A DNA stretch of 64,000 nt, from the NCBI GenBank assembly GCA_016722445.1, contig JADKIZ010000005.1:124001-188000 (forward strand), given 5' to 3'. This document shows, one piece after another, positions 27,208-35,746 of this stretch. Within the stretch, counting starts at the first letter, position 1. The number at the start of each line of letters is the position of its first letter. Made by a program: the position numbers and the translations under genes. The notes beneath the pieces are model-generated. The model saw nothing but the letters and a program-made list of their open reading frames with translations, did no database searches and was not told the DNA's origin. This DNA comes from Flavobacteriales bacterium (GTDB taxonomy: Bacteria > Bacteroidota > Bacteroidia > Flavobacteriales_D > Sanyastnellaceae).

Positions 27208-30200
27208 GTCAGATGGGAATGAAGTGAAGTTGTGCCACCATCACAAGACAAAGTCATGTCGCCTGGTACAAAAGTGAAAACTGGTGGAACATTGTCGAAT
27301 GCTTCAACTGTTTGAGTTGCCACTGTAGTATTGCCGCATTCATCAATTGCAGTCCATTCTCTTACGAATGTGTAACCACAAGAATTCGCGACAGTATATG
27401 CATTCAAAGACAATTGAATCAGATCAGGTGACGAACAATTGTCAATTGCTGTAACCACTGCTTCCTCTACATCAACACCACAAGTAGAGCTGGTATTTTC
27501 CGGAACACCGATTAGCAGCGGTGCTTCATCATCAATTACTGTAATAACCCATGTATCTGCAACACTGTTGCCACAGGCATCAGTAAATGTCCAAGTGCGT
27601 TCCAAAATATAACTGTTTGCGCACTCACCAGGCATCACCTCTTCATTGTAAAGAGAAATGACGTTGCCGCAATCGTCTTCAAAAGCAACTCCTGCACTTT
27701 CGGCAGAAGGTATATTGTTGCAACTCACTGTCATGTCTTCTGGGAAAGAAGTAATGACTGGCGCGGAAAAATCACTTACCGAAATAACCTGATCCGCCGT
27801 AGAGAAATTACCACAACCATCAGTCGCAATCCAGTGACGGATAATGCCTCCTGAACAACCTCCCTGACCAACTTCATCTTCAAAAGTGATGGTCACATTC
27901 GAACACTCGTCCGTTGCTTCTGCCATTTCCAATGGATCTCCAGATGTTCCATCACAACCCAAACTGATGTTCTCAGGAACAAAAGTGAAAGTTGGTGCAA
28001 CATCATCAGAAACAGAAATGGTCTGCGATGCAGAAACGGTATTTCCACAAGCGTCTGTTGCGGTCCAGGTGCGCACAAAGTCATATCCACACTCATTCTG
28101 AATCGTGTTCGCAGTAAGGCTAACCGTCACACTTGCATCGCAATCATCGATAGCTTCAACCACAGCTTCAGCAACTTCGTCACCACAACTTTGAGCTGCA
28201 TTTGCAGGAACTCCAATCAAAATCGGCGCAGACTCATCAACGACAGTGATGGTCCATGTCCAATCCGAAGAATTGTTGCAATCGTCGGTCAACGTCCATG
28301 TTCTATGAATTTCATAGCTGCCCGCACATTCGCCAGGAACAATGGTTTCAACAAGTGTTTTCTCAACGGCTCCGCAGTTGTCTGTGTATTGAATGGCTGA
28401 TGGATCAACTGATGGAATGGCATTACAATTCACAATAACATCTTCAGGGAATGAAGTCATCACCGGAGCTGTTTCATCAATAAGCGTAACAATCGTTGAC
28501 TCGAGAGCCTGATTTCCACAACCATCGAAAGCACGCCACAAACGCATATAACTTCCTGCACAATCTCCAAGCGGAACATCAGTCCATGCCAGTTCAACAC
28601 GTGAGCACTGATCTTCTACCAATGCCATATCCAACTCAAAAGGTTGATCACAATTCACTGTAACTGACGAAGGAATGAACGTGAAAATTGGATCCAAAGC
28701 GTCGGATACATGCACAGTCTGACTTGCTACAGTTGTGTTTCCACAAGCATCAGTTGCGGTCCAGGTGCGTATGAAAGCATAACCGCAAGTCAAGGTATCT
28801 GTTATTGCAGACAATGACATGGTAACTTCTTCATCACAATTGTCAATTGCAAAAGGCAATGCTGGTGGTATTTCCTGACCGCAAGAAATGGAGATGTCAG
28901 CTGGTACATCAAAAATCTGCGGAGGAGTGATGTCTTCAACCGTCACCGTCCAAACTTGTGAAACCTGATTTCCGCAAGCATCTGTAAGGGTATAAGTATA
29001 TTCAATGCTGTAATTTCCAGGACAGTTTCCAGGAATAGTTTCCTGACTCACATTAAGCTGAGTGTTCGCACAACCTGGAAGCCACTCCACTTGTGGATCA
29101 TCCATGGCATCGACCAATTCACAACTCACATTGACATCCTCAGGAAAAACTGTAAACTCTGGTTCTCCTTCTCCTAAGAGATAGATGGTCTGATCCGCAT
29201 ACACTGTATTGCCACATCCATCCTGAACCATGTAATGACGAATCAATGAACCTCCACATCCCGGAGTAATAATCTCGTCGGTGAAAGTGATCGACACAGA
29301 AGAACAGTTGTCAGTTGCTGTGATAAAAATATCGTTTGAAAATTCGCAAGCAATGGTGATGACAGCTTCATAGCTATCTACTATTGGTGCGAGATTGTCA
29401 GAAACTTCAATGGTCTGAGACTGAAAAGCAAGATTACCGCAAGAATCTTCTGCCCTGCAGACTTTTGTCCAGGCAGTAGCCGCGCAACCTTCGTTTCCAT
29501 CGGTACATGATTCATTGACGTTCACATCACCATGACCGCTCACACTGGTTCCATTGTAGTCACCCACATAGGTAAACCAACCACTGAAACCATCATTGCC
29601 GTTTTTGTTGTTTGCACCAAGACCCATTTGAAACCCATAGAAGAAATTGGCTGGCAAATGGGATAATTCCAATTGGCTTCCTTCGAGAGCACCAGCACCG
29701 GTAAGAACCGCGAAATCAGGCACCAGCTCGTAGTACATCCAGTCCAAATAATGGATGCCGGCATATCCGAGATCATTTTTATATGATCTTCCCAAATCAG
29801 ACCAAGCGGCCCAATCCATGCCGTTATGTAACCATAAATCAACATTCCATTGCAATGAAGCATCGCCAGCATTGGCAACAAGACCCCACAGGTGGCCTGT
29901 GCCATCTGCATAGACCTCAAGATGACCATCACCAACAAAATTCCATGCAACAGATGGTGCATCGAGTTCAGGAAGCCAGATGGCCCAATCAACACCAGGG
30001 CCATTGGCAGTGGATATGATACAGTCTTTCAGCACTGCACCAGTCTCACTTGTGAAGCTGGTCACTTCAACAGGACCATCGCAACAAGCGCTGGTAGCCT
30101 GACAGTCAGAAAATTCAGGAATTGGCTCTCCGCAATTCACCGTTAGATCTTCTGGATCTCCGGTAAATTCGGGCTGACATTGCGCATTGGCATAAGTCAG

Positions 30201-30422
30201 ACTCATTACAGAAACAATCACCACTAAGGTGAATCTCAAAGTAAAAGAGACGCGGGAATGAATAGCAAGTAGATACGTTTTCACGCGAGTAAAGATTAGG
30301 TTAATAAAATTGTTTTCAGGATAAGAGCGATTCCCACCCCGACTACAAATAAAGGGCATAGCAGCGAATATTTCGACCAATCCTTCGATATTTCTTATTA
30401 ACGAAGTTGTTGACGACAGCAA
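27204..30422 (-). CDS. HYR-repeat secreted protein, N-terminal fragment
   Basis: A 1072-residue fragment. The signal peptide is SFTLRFTLVVIVSVMSLTYANAQ, so the true start is more likely GTG at 30284 than the first possible codon at 30422. After a first repeat (GDPEDLTVNCGEPIPEFSD), roughly residues 105-310 hold an unrelated domain with WNVDLWLHNGMDWAAW and SDLGRSYKNDLGY. Then come about nine HYR-like units built on RTWTATDACGN and V-x-C motifs. Conserved cysteines recur in each unit. It ends in a frameshift at about 27210. The whole gene would encode about 1900 residues or more, exported by Sec and T9SS. Function unknown; the architecture suggests a surface or extracellular adhesin or matrix protein. 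Confidence 0.85.
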   Translation of the reverse strand: MLSSTTSLIRNIEGLVEIFAAMPFICSRGGNRSYPENNFINLIFTRVKTYLLAIHSRVSFTLRFTLVVIVSVMSLTYANAQCQPEFTGDPEDLTVNCGEPIPEFSDCQATSACCDGPVEVTSFTSETGAVLKDCIISTANGPGVDWAIWLPELDAPSVAWNFVGDGHLEVYADGTGHLWGLVANAGDASLQWNVDLWLHNGMDWAAWSDLGRSYKNDLGYAGIHYLDWMYYELVPDFAVLTGAGALEGSQLELSHLPANFFYGFQMGLGANNKNGNDGFSGWFTYVGDYNGTSVSGHGDVNVNESCTDGNEGCAATAWTKVCRAEDSCGNLAFQSQTIEVSDNLAPIVDSYEAVITIACEFSNDIFITATDNCSSVSITFTDEIITPGCGGSLIRHYMVQDGCGNTVYADQTIYLLGEGEPEFTVFPEDVNVSCELVDAMDDPQVEWLPGCANTQLNVSQETIPGNCPGNYSIEYTYTLTDACGNQVSQVWTVTVEDITPPQIFDVPADISISCGQEIPPALPFAIDNCDEEVTMSLSAITDTLTCGYAFIRTWTATDACGNTTVASQTVHVSDALDPIFTFIPSSVTVNCDQPFELDMALVEDQCSRVELAWTDVPLGDCAGSYMRLWRAFDGCGNQALESTIVTLIDETAPVMTSFPEDVIVNCNAIPSVDPSAIQYTDNCGAVEKTLVETIVPGECAGSYEIHRTWTLTDDCNNSSDWTWTITVVDESAPILIGVPANAAQSCGDEVAEAVVEAIDDCDASVTVSLTANTIQNECGYDFVRTWTATDACGNTVSASQTISVSDDVAPTFTFVPENISLGCDGTSGDPLEMAEATDECSNVTITFEDEVGQGGCSGGIIRHWIATDGCGNFSTADQVISVSDFSAPVITSFPEDMTVSCNNIPSAESAGVAFEDDCGNVISLYNEEVMPGECANSYILERTWTFTDACGNSVADTWVITVIDDEAPLLIGVPENTSSTCGVDVEEAVVTAIDNCSSPDLIQLSLNAYTVANSCGYTFVREWTAIDECGNTTVATQTVEAFDNVPPVFTFVPGDMTLSCDGGTTSLHSHLT

Positions 30423-30463
30423 ACTCCATTAATTGCTCATTAAACAGAGCGAAACAAAAACAA

Positions 30464-30487
30464 AAAAGCCCGGTAAACCGGGCTTTT
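30464..30487 (-). terminator. clpP terminator
   Basis: AAAAGCCCGG, loop TAAA, CCGGGCTTTT on the plus strand, followed on the minus strand by TTGTTTTTG; it lies 20 nt beyond the restored clpP stop codon. Confidence 0.85.
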
Positions 30488-30507
30488 GAGACTATGTTTC
30501 GCTTCAA

Positions 30508-31190
30508 TTACGATTTCTTCTTATCCAATACTTCATCGATCATTCCATACTCTTTCGCTTCGCTGGCAATCATCCAATAGTCGCGATCACTGTCATTCCA
30601 CACCTGATCATAAGTTTTACCACTATGCGTAGCGATAATATCGTACAATTCCTTTTCAATTTCTGAATTTCACGCGCGGTGATTTCGATGTCGCTCGCCT
30701 GACCTCTGGCTCCTCCCAATGGCTGGTGAATCATGACACGCGAATGTTTCAAACCTGTGCGTTTGCCTTTTTCCCCAGCGCAAAGCAATACGGCTCCCAT
30801 ACTTGCAGCCATACCCGTACAAATCGTAGCTACATGAGGATTGATGTATTGCATGGTATCATAGATCCCAAGCCCTGCATACACACTACCCCCTGGTGAG
30901 TTGATGTAGATCTGAATATCTTTCTTCGAATCTGCACTTTCCAAAAACAGAAGCTGCGCTTGAATAATGTTTGCGATATAATCATCGATCTCGGTTCCGA
31001 GAAAAATGATCCTGTCCGCCATCAAACGGGAGAATACATCTACCTCGCGGAACGGCATGTTGCGTTCTTCAATCACAGTGCGGGTCATGTTCTCAGGACC
31101 ATACATGTGACTGATCACATCATCGGCCACTGAACTACTGATGCCAGACACACCGGTTGCATATTTTTTAAATTCTTTTCTGGTAATCAT
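30508..31190 (-). CDS. clpP: ATP-dependent Clp protease proteolytic subunit, frameshifted
   Basis: ClpP is the serine peptidase chamber used by ClpX and ClpA/C. The frame from ATG 31190 shows INSPGGSVYAGLGIYDTMQ, GMAASMGAVLL with the catalytic Ser, and SRVMIHQPLGG with the catalytic His. After EIQKLK it runs into unrelated residues and stops at 30570. Adding one A to the run at 30653-30656 restores KELYDII, VWNDSDRDYWM with the catalytic Asp, and GMIDEVLDKKKS, ending at TAA 30510-30508, for 227 residues. The normal ending and a terminator right after it indicate a sequencing error or a very recent mutation. No clpX is adjacent. Confidence 0.93.
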
Positions 31191-31310
31191 TGTCTTTATT
31201 TAAAAATTCATCGGCCAAATTATACATGAAGATTCATCGGATTCGTTATAAAATGCCAAGATGTTCACAATGATATGATGGACATTTTTATTCAATTATT
31301 GTTTTGGATG

Positions 31311-31318
31311 TAGCTTGC
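31311..31318 (+). promoter_or_regulatory. Candidate -7 element for coaX
   Basis: TAGCTTGC, a weaker match to TAnnTTTG, ending 4 nt before the coaX ATG; same spacing as at panD and lysS. A T-run lies about 20 nt upstream. Confidence 0.3.
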
Positions 31319-31322
31319 GCTC

Positions 31323-32051
31323 ATGTTCAGGCTCACTGTTGACCAAGGGAATAGTTTGACAAAATGCACCGTGTTTTCAGAAGATGGTGTAGTGAAGCAT
31401 GGGGTATTTGACGACTCTTCATTAACAGACCAGCTCGATCAAATTTTAGCGACTTTTCTCATCAATTCTGCCATCGTCTCAACAGTAAGACAGGCCCCAC
31501 AAGGTCTTCAGCCAATTTTCAACAGGCCGATTAAGGTCATACTCCTCCAAGCTAATTTGAATCTGCCATTTGTGGTGGATTATCAAACACCCGAAACCCT
31601 CGGTTCAGACCGATTGGCGAATGCTGCCGGTGCCATTAAATTATTTGAAGAAAAAAACATCCTTGTTGTCGACTGTGGAACCTGTATCACCTATTCCCTG
31701 ATACTGAATAAACGTTTTGTTGGTGGAGCGATTGCTCCGGGTATACTCCTCCGGCTCAAATCACTCAAAGAATTCACCGGTCAACTGCCATTGGTCCATT
31801 TTGACGGAGAATGGCCTGAGTTGATAGGAAAATCAACAAAAAACTCCATACTTACAGGTGTTGTCCGAGGGATTGTGGCCGAAACTGATGGTATGATTCA
31901 AAATTTTTGTAGTCAAAACCCTGATTTGAACGTCATAATAACTGGCGGTCATTTATCGTTTTTTGAACCTCATCTTAAAAGCACCATTTTTGCCGCCCCG
32001 TTATTAACGCCGGAAGGATTACATGAAATACTCTTGCTCAACGAAGCATAA
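31323..32051 (+). CDS. coaX: Type III pantothenate kinase
   Basis: CoaX phosphorylates pantothenate, the first step of coenzyme A synthesis, and belongs to the ASKHA fold. The 242-residue protein has the family motifs in order: VDQGNSLTK (phosphate 1), GSDRLANAAGA, VVDCGTCITYSL (phosphate 2), GGAIAPGILLR and ITGGH. ATG at 31323 precedes the first motif directly. It overlaps the next gene by 29 nt, so it heads the coaX - outer-membrane protein - lptC transcript. clpP is divergent, 132 nt away. Confidence 0.94.
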   Translation: MFRLTVDQGNSLTKCTVFSEDGVVKHGVFDDSSLTDQLDQILATFLINSAIVSTVRQAPQGLQPIFNRPIKVILLQANLNLPFVVDYQTPETLGSDRLANAAGAIKLFEEKNILVVDCGTCITYSLILNKRFVGGAIAPGILLRLKSLKEFTGQLPLVHFDGEWPELIGKSTKNSILTGVVRGIVAETDGMIQNFCSQNPDLNVIITGGHLSFFEPHLKSTIFAAPLLTPEGLHEILLLNEA

Positions 32052-33438
32052 CCTGCTCTTTCTCTTATTCACGCTTTTGGCGTCCATACATGCCGATGCA
32101 CAGAGCACGCAGAATACAGCCTACTCGCGTTTTGGACTAGGTCTCATTCAACAACCAGGAACATTCACACACGCAGGTATGGGTGGTGCTTGTGTGGCTG
32201 TATCTGATGGGGTTGCTGTCAATTACTCCAATCCAGCAACTTATTCATTTCTGGAACTGACAACTCTTCAAGTGGGAACAAAAGGAAGTTTCTCTACATT
32301 TTCAACTTCCAATCAATCTTCTAAAGTTGCACAAGGCCAGGTAAGTGAACTTGGATTCGGCTTCAAAAAACCGGGTAGTAAATGGGGAATCGCAGTTGGA
32401 ATTACTCCTTATTCCAGTATCGATTACTCATACAGATCGGAAACCCAACTCAATGACTCTGTCAAAGCAAACATGCTCTACAGTGGCTCTGGAGGCTTAA
32501 ATCGCGCAATTCTGGGGATTTCCAGATCTTTTAGATTGTCTAAAGCTCCAGAAAAGAAAGGTAACCAAATTGTACCCTCCCCTGATTCCGCATCAACCGC
32601 ACTTCACCAATTATCTATTGGTTTGAACGGGAACTATATTTTTGGAAATATCAATAGAACCAACACCGTATATCTGGACTACAGTCAATACTTCACCACA
32701 AGGGATTACAATAACTTATGGATCAGCGGGGTGAATCTCGAAGGAGGATTACTCTATAAATTTAATTTCAGTGCTAAAGTTGATGATTCAAAAAGAATCC
32801 GCAGTCTTTCTTCACTTGCCATCGGCGTCAGCTATGCGATGGACGGCAGCTTTATGGCCACTTACGACCGGTTAATCACCCTAAGTGATACCATGAACAA
32901 CAGGCTGTATTCCGATACCTCCTTCCAGATTTCAGGGGAAAGGGGCAGACTTCGAATTCCCCAGCGTATTTCAGCGGGTATCACATGGAAACATTACAAC
33001 AAAAAAACCGGAACTTTCACCGTATCCGCAGACTATAAATTACAGGATTGGAGCAAATACCAACTCGCCATTCCGACCGATTTCAATCTTGACGATGGTC
33101 TCACAAGTTCTGCTTTGATGTCATTTGGTGTAGAATACCGCCCTTCACTGGACATGAGTTCAGATCTCTTCCACCGCATGCATTATCGAATCGGGGCACG
33201 TCAATTCAATTCGTCTTTGACCATAAACAATCACAACATCATACAGAAAGGCGTTACTGCCGGTTTGAGTATTCCGGTGATTAAATCAACCAGCAAACTT
33301 CACATTGCTGCGGAATATGGTGTTTCCGGGACAACAGAGGACGGATTAGTCAAGGAAAATTATTTGAATTTTTCAATCGGGTTTACACTCACTCCGTCGA
33401 TATTCGACAAATGGTTCAGACAAATAAAGTATGACTAA
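32023..33438 (+). CDS. Outer-membrane beta-barrel protein, FadL-like
   Basis: A 471-residue protein with a signal peptide ending in ADAQS, then NTAYSRFGLGLIQ and a GMGGACVAVSDGVAVNYSNPATY stretch. This N-terminus is seen in Bacteroidota proteins of the OMPP1/FadL-like group, whose first residues form a plug segment. The remainder alternates as in a beta-barrel. The gene overlaps coaX by 29 nt and lptC by 8 nt, so all three are coupled. The position next to lptC hints at a role in envelope assembly, but the ligand or cargo is unknown. Confidence 0.78.
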   Translation: MKYSCSTKHNLLFLLFTLLASIHADAQSTQNTAYSRFGLGLIQQPGTFTHAGMGGACVAVSDGVAVNYSNPATYSFLELTTLQVGTKGSFSTFSTSNQSSKVAQGQVSELGFGFKKPGSKWGIAVGITPYSSIDYSYRSETQLNDSVKANMLYSGSGGLNRAILGISRSFRLSKAPEKKGNQIVPSPDSASTALHQLSIGLNGNYIFGNINRTNTVYLDYSQYFTTRDYNNLWISGVNLEGGLLYKFNFSAKVDDSKRIRSLSSLAIGVSYAMDGSFMATYDRLITLSDTMNNRLYSDTSFQISGERGRLRIPQRISAGITWKHYNKKTGTFTVSADYKLQDWSKYQLAIPTDFNLDDGLTSSALMSFGVEYRPSLDMSSDLFHRMHYRIGARQFNSSLTINNHNIIQKGVTAGLSIPVIKSTSKLHIAAEYGVSGTTEDGLVKENYLNFSIGFTLTPSIFDKWFRQIKYD

Positions 33439-34036
33439 TTCGGCTTCTGTACCACGCTTCAATTTCCATCTGGCAATTTTTGCCTGCGTATTATTATTCA
33501 TGAACTCGTGTCAAAACGAAATTTCTGAAATCAGGGCCATTACCGACGTCAATAACAAACCGGTGCAAACCAGTTATCAGGCAGAATACACATTTACGGA
33601 AAAAGGAAAAACAAGCAACAAGCTCATCGCGACGCAGATCGATCAATATCAAGGAGAAGCAGAATACATCGAAGCAACAGGTGGCTTCACCATGATCTTC
33701 TATGACTCATTGGAACGCGAAGAAGCCCGGCTCTCTGCTTTAACCGGAAGGTATATGGAAAACGAAAAAAAACTTGTCGCGAAAGACCAGGTGGTATTAA
33801 CCAATATCAAAGGAGAAAAACTGGAAACCAATGAGCTCACTTTTCTGCAAGACAGCGCCCGAATTTTTACCGATAATACCGTGGTGATCACACTTTCCAA
33901 TGGTAGCATGATCAGGGGGAAGGGCCTCGAAAGCAACGATTCCTTCACCAAGTACAGAATCATTCAACCAACAGGCGATTTATTTTTTGACGAAAAAACC
34001 GACAGCACCCATGTACAAAGCAACGCAAGTCATTGA
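33431..34036 (+). CDS. lptC: LPS export ABC transporter periplasmic protein LptC
   Basis: LptC links the inner-membrane LptBFG transporter to the periplasmic LptA bridge. The 201-residue protein has one N-terminal hydrophobic segment ending in LLFMNSC, a lipobox-like motif, and then a beta-rich domain. YIEATGGFTMIFYDSLEREEARLSA, LTNIKGEKLETNELTF and the final GDLFFDE fit the LptA/LptC beta-taco fold. It overlaps the upstream beta-barrel gene by 8 nt and the next small membrane gene by 26 nt. Confidence 0.88.
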   Translation: MTNSASVPRFNFHLAIFACVLLFMNSCQNEISEIRAITDVNNKPVQTSYQAEYTFTEKGKTSNKLIATQIDQYQGEAEYIEATGGFTMIFYDSLEREEARLSALTGRYMENEKKLVAKDQVVLTNIKGEKLETNELTFLQDSARIFTDNTVVITLSNGSMIRGKGLESNDSFTKYRIIQPTGDLFFDEKTDSTHVQSNASH

Positions 34037-34226
34037 GCAGTTTTGGCTCATCTTCACCATAGGTTCATTCCTTTATGCATGGTATGTGATATTATTCGTA
34101 TCAGGTTGGTCCACGGGATATCAGTACTTTTTCGTTCCAGCCATTTCCTTCTTTTGGTGGCTCTTCAGAAGATCGCTCAGAAAAAGACTCGAAAAGAATA
34201 TGAATTCTGATAACCAGCCTAAGTAA
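34011..34226 (+). CDS. Small two-helix membrane protein
   Basis: A 71-residue protein with two hydrophobic segments (FWLIFTIGSFLYAWYVILF and YFFVPAISFFWWLF) and a basic tail. ATG at 34011 begins YKATQVIEQFW; an upstream TTG at 33987 is less likely. It overlaps the end of lptC by 26 nt and is followed by the CorC/HlyC gene, so it probably belongs to the same transcript. Small proteins of this kind occur at this position in other Bacteroidota, from memory. Function unknown. Confidence 0.65.
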   Translation: MYKATQVIEQFWLIFTIGSFLYAWYVILFVSGWSTGYQYFFVPAISFFWWLFRRSLRKRLEKNMNSDNQPK

Positions 34227-34305
34227 ACCTTAACTGTTCAACAACTCACTCAATATTCTTTTCACTAATTTAGCCCCCGCCGGCAATGTCATAAAACTGG
34301 CTTGA

Positions 34306-35586
34306 ATGGACTCGTATTGGCCACTGATCATTTTTCTTTCTCTCATCTCCTCAGCATTCTCCAGCGGCGTTGAGATTGCCTTTATCACTGCCAATAAACT
34401 CAAAATTGAACTGGATAAAAAACAAGGTGTTTTCGCATCCGGTATCATCGCACACTTTACCAGACATCCCAAAATGTTTATCGCCACCATGCTGGTTGGC
34501 AATAACATCGCATTGGTTGTTTATGGTTTATACATGGGTGAAATAATCGAATCAGGTCTTGCCACAAATTTCCCAACCCTGGAACCAGCCATTGGCAATT
34601 TCGGTGTGGTCTTTATCCAAACCATCATCTCCACGGTAATTGTTCTTGTTTTTGCTGAATTTATTCCTAAAGCCCTGTTCAGCATCAACCCCAACAGATG
34701 GCTCAATTTGCTTGCAGTACCTACGGCTATTTGGTATTTCGCACTTTACATCTTCGCATTCATCATTACTGGAATTTCTGATTTTATCCTTCGTTTCATT
34801 TTCCGAAAAGAAGTCAAACCGGAACAAGTGGAGTTCGGTAGAATCGACCTTGACCACTATCTTGAACAGGCTACTGGCAATATCGACCACTCCAAAGACA
34901 TCGATCACGAAATTCAGATATTTCAAAATGCCCTTGATTTTTCGAATGTGAAGGCAAGAGACTGTCTGGTTCCACGCAATGAAATTGTTGCTATTGAAAT
35001 AACCGACAGCATCGAAAACCTCAAAAACCTTTTCATTTCCACAAGACTTTCGAAAATTCTCGTTTTCAGAGAGAATATCGATCACATCATCGGTTACGTT
35101 CACTCGTTCGAACTATTCAAAAAACCACAACTCATCCAGCACATTCTTCGCCCGGTTTCAATCATTCCGGAACCGATGCCCGCGAATGAGATTTTAGAAT
35201 TGTTCATTCGCGAAAAAAAGAGCGTTTCCGTTGTGGTAGATGAATTCGGAGGTACTGCTGGAATCATTACCATGGAAGATATTGTAGAAGAAATTTTCGG
35301 AGAAATCGAAGATGAACACGATAAAGAAGAAACTTCCGAAAAAATTCTCAGCGATGGTGTTTATGAATTTTCTGCTCGTCTGGAAATTGATTACCTGAAT
35401 GAGAAATACAATCTCGGCTTACCGGTCGACGACGAACAGTACGACACACTTGGAGGTTTGCTCCTCTTTTTATATGGTGATATTCCAGAAGAAAACGAAG
35501 TCATCACCTACCAGGATTTTATTTTGACCCCGGTACAAGTCGGCGAAACCCGAATAGAATTGGTCAGGGTCGAAATTCAAGACTGA
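34306..35586 (+). CDS. CNNM/CorC-HlyC family protein with CBS pair
   Basis: A 426-residue protein: DUF21/CNNM transmembrane domain with about four helices (residues 1-190, SAFSSGVEIAFITANKLKIE), then two CBS domains at about 200-335 (VPRNEIVAIEI; VVDEFGGTAGIITMEDIVEE), and a C-terminal CorC/HlyC domain (DTLGGLLLFLYGDIPEEN). Relatives affect Mg or Co ion efflux; the old name hemolysin is misleading. ATG at 34306. It continues the coaX-lptC gene group 79 nt downstream, with a promoter-like TAATTTAG at 34266-34273. Confidence 0.9.
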   Translation: MDSYWPLIIFLSLISSAFSSGVEIAFITANKLKIELDKKQGVFASGIIAHFTRHPKMFIATMLVGNNIALVVYGLYMGEIIESGLATNFPTLEPAIGNFGVVFIQTIISTVIVLVFAEFIPKALFSINPNRWLNLLAVPTAIWYFALYIFAFIITGISDFILRFIFRKEVKPEQVEFGRIDLDHYLEQATGNIDHSKDIDHEIQIFQNALDFSNVKARDCLVPRNEIVAIEITDSIENLKNLFISTRLSKILVFRENIDHIIGYVHSFELFKKPQLIQHILRPVSIIPEPMPANEILELFIREKKSVSVVVDEFGGTAGIITMEDIVEEIFGEIEDEHDKEETSEKILSDGVYEFSARLEIDYLNEKYNLGLPVDDEQYDTLGGLLLFLYGDIPEENEVITYQDFILTPVQVGETRIELVRVEIQD

Positions 35587-35746
35587 TTTTTTCTGAAATT
35601 AGGATTAAATCACTCAATAATCCCTTGAAAACCAATCAAAATCACCCTCATATGATTGTTTTTCAATTTATTACCGCCAGATCGCTGTACTATGGCGTTA
35701 ATTTACGATATTCGCAGCCCGAAATTTTAAGCTTATATACTGAATT

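Noticed and set aside
34552..35103. Minus-strand open frame inside the CorC/HlyC gene
   Set aside because: Antisense to a DUF21/CBS protein with clear motifs; its composition is that of a shadow frame.
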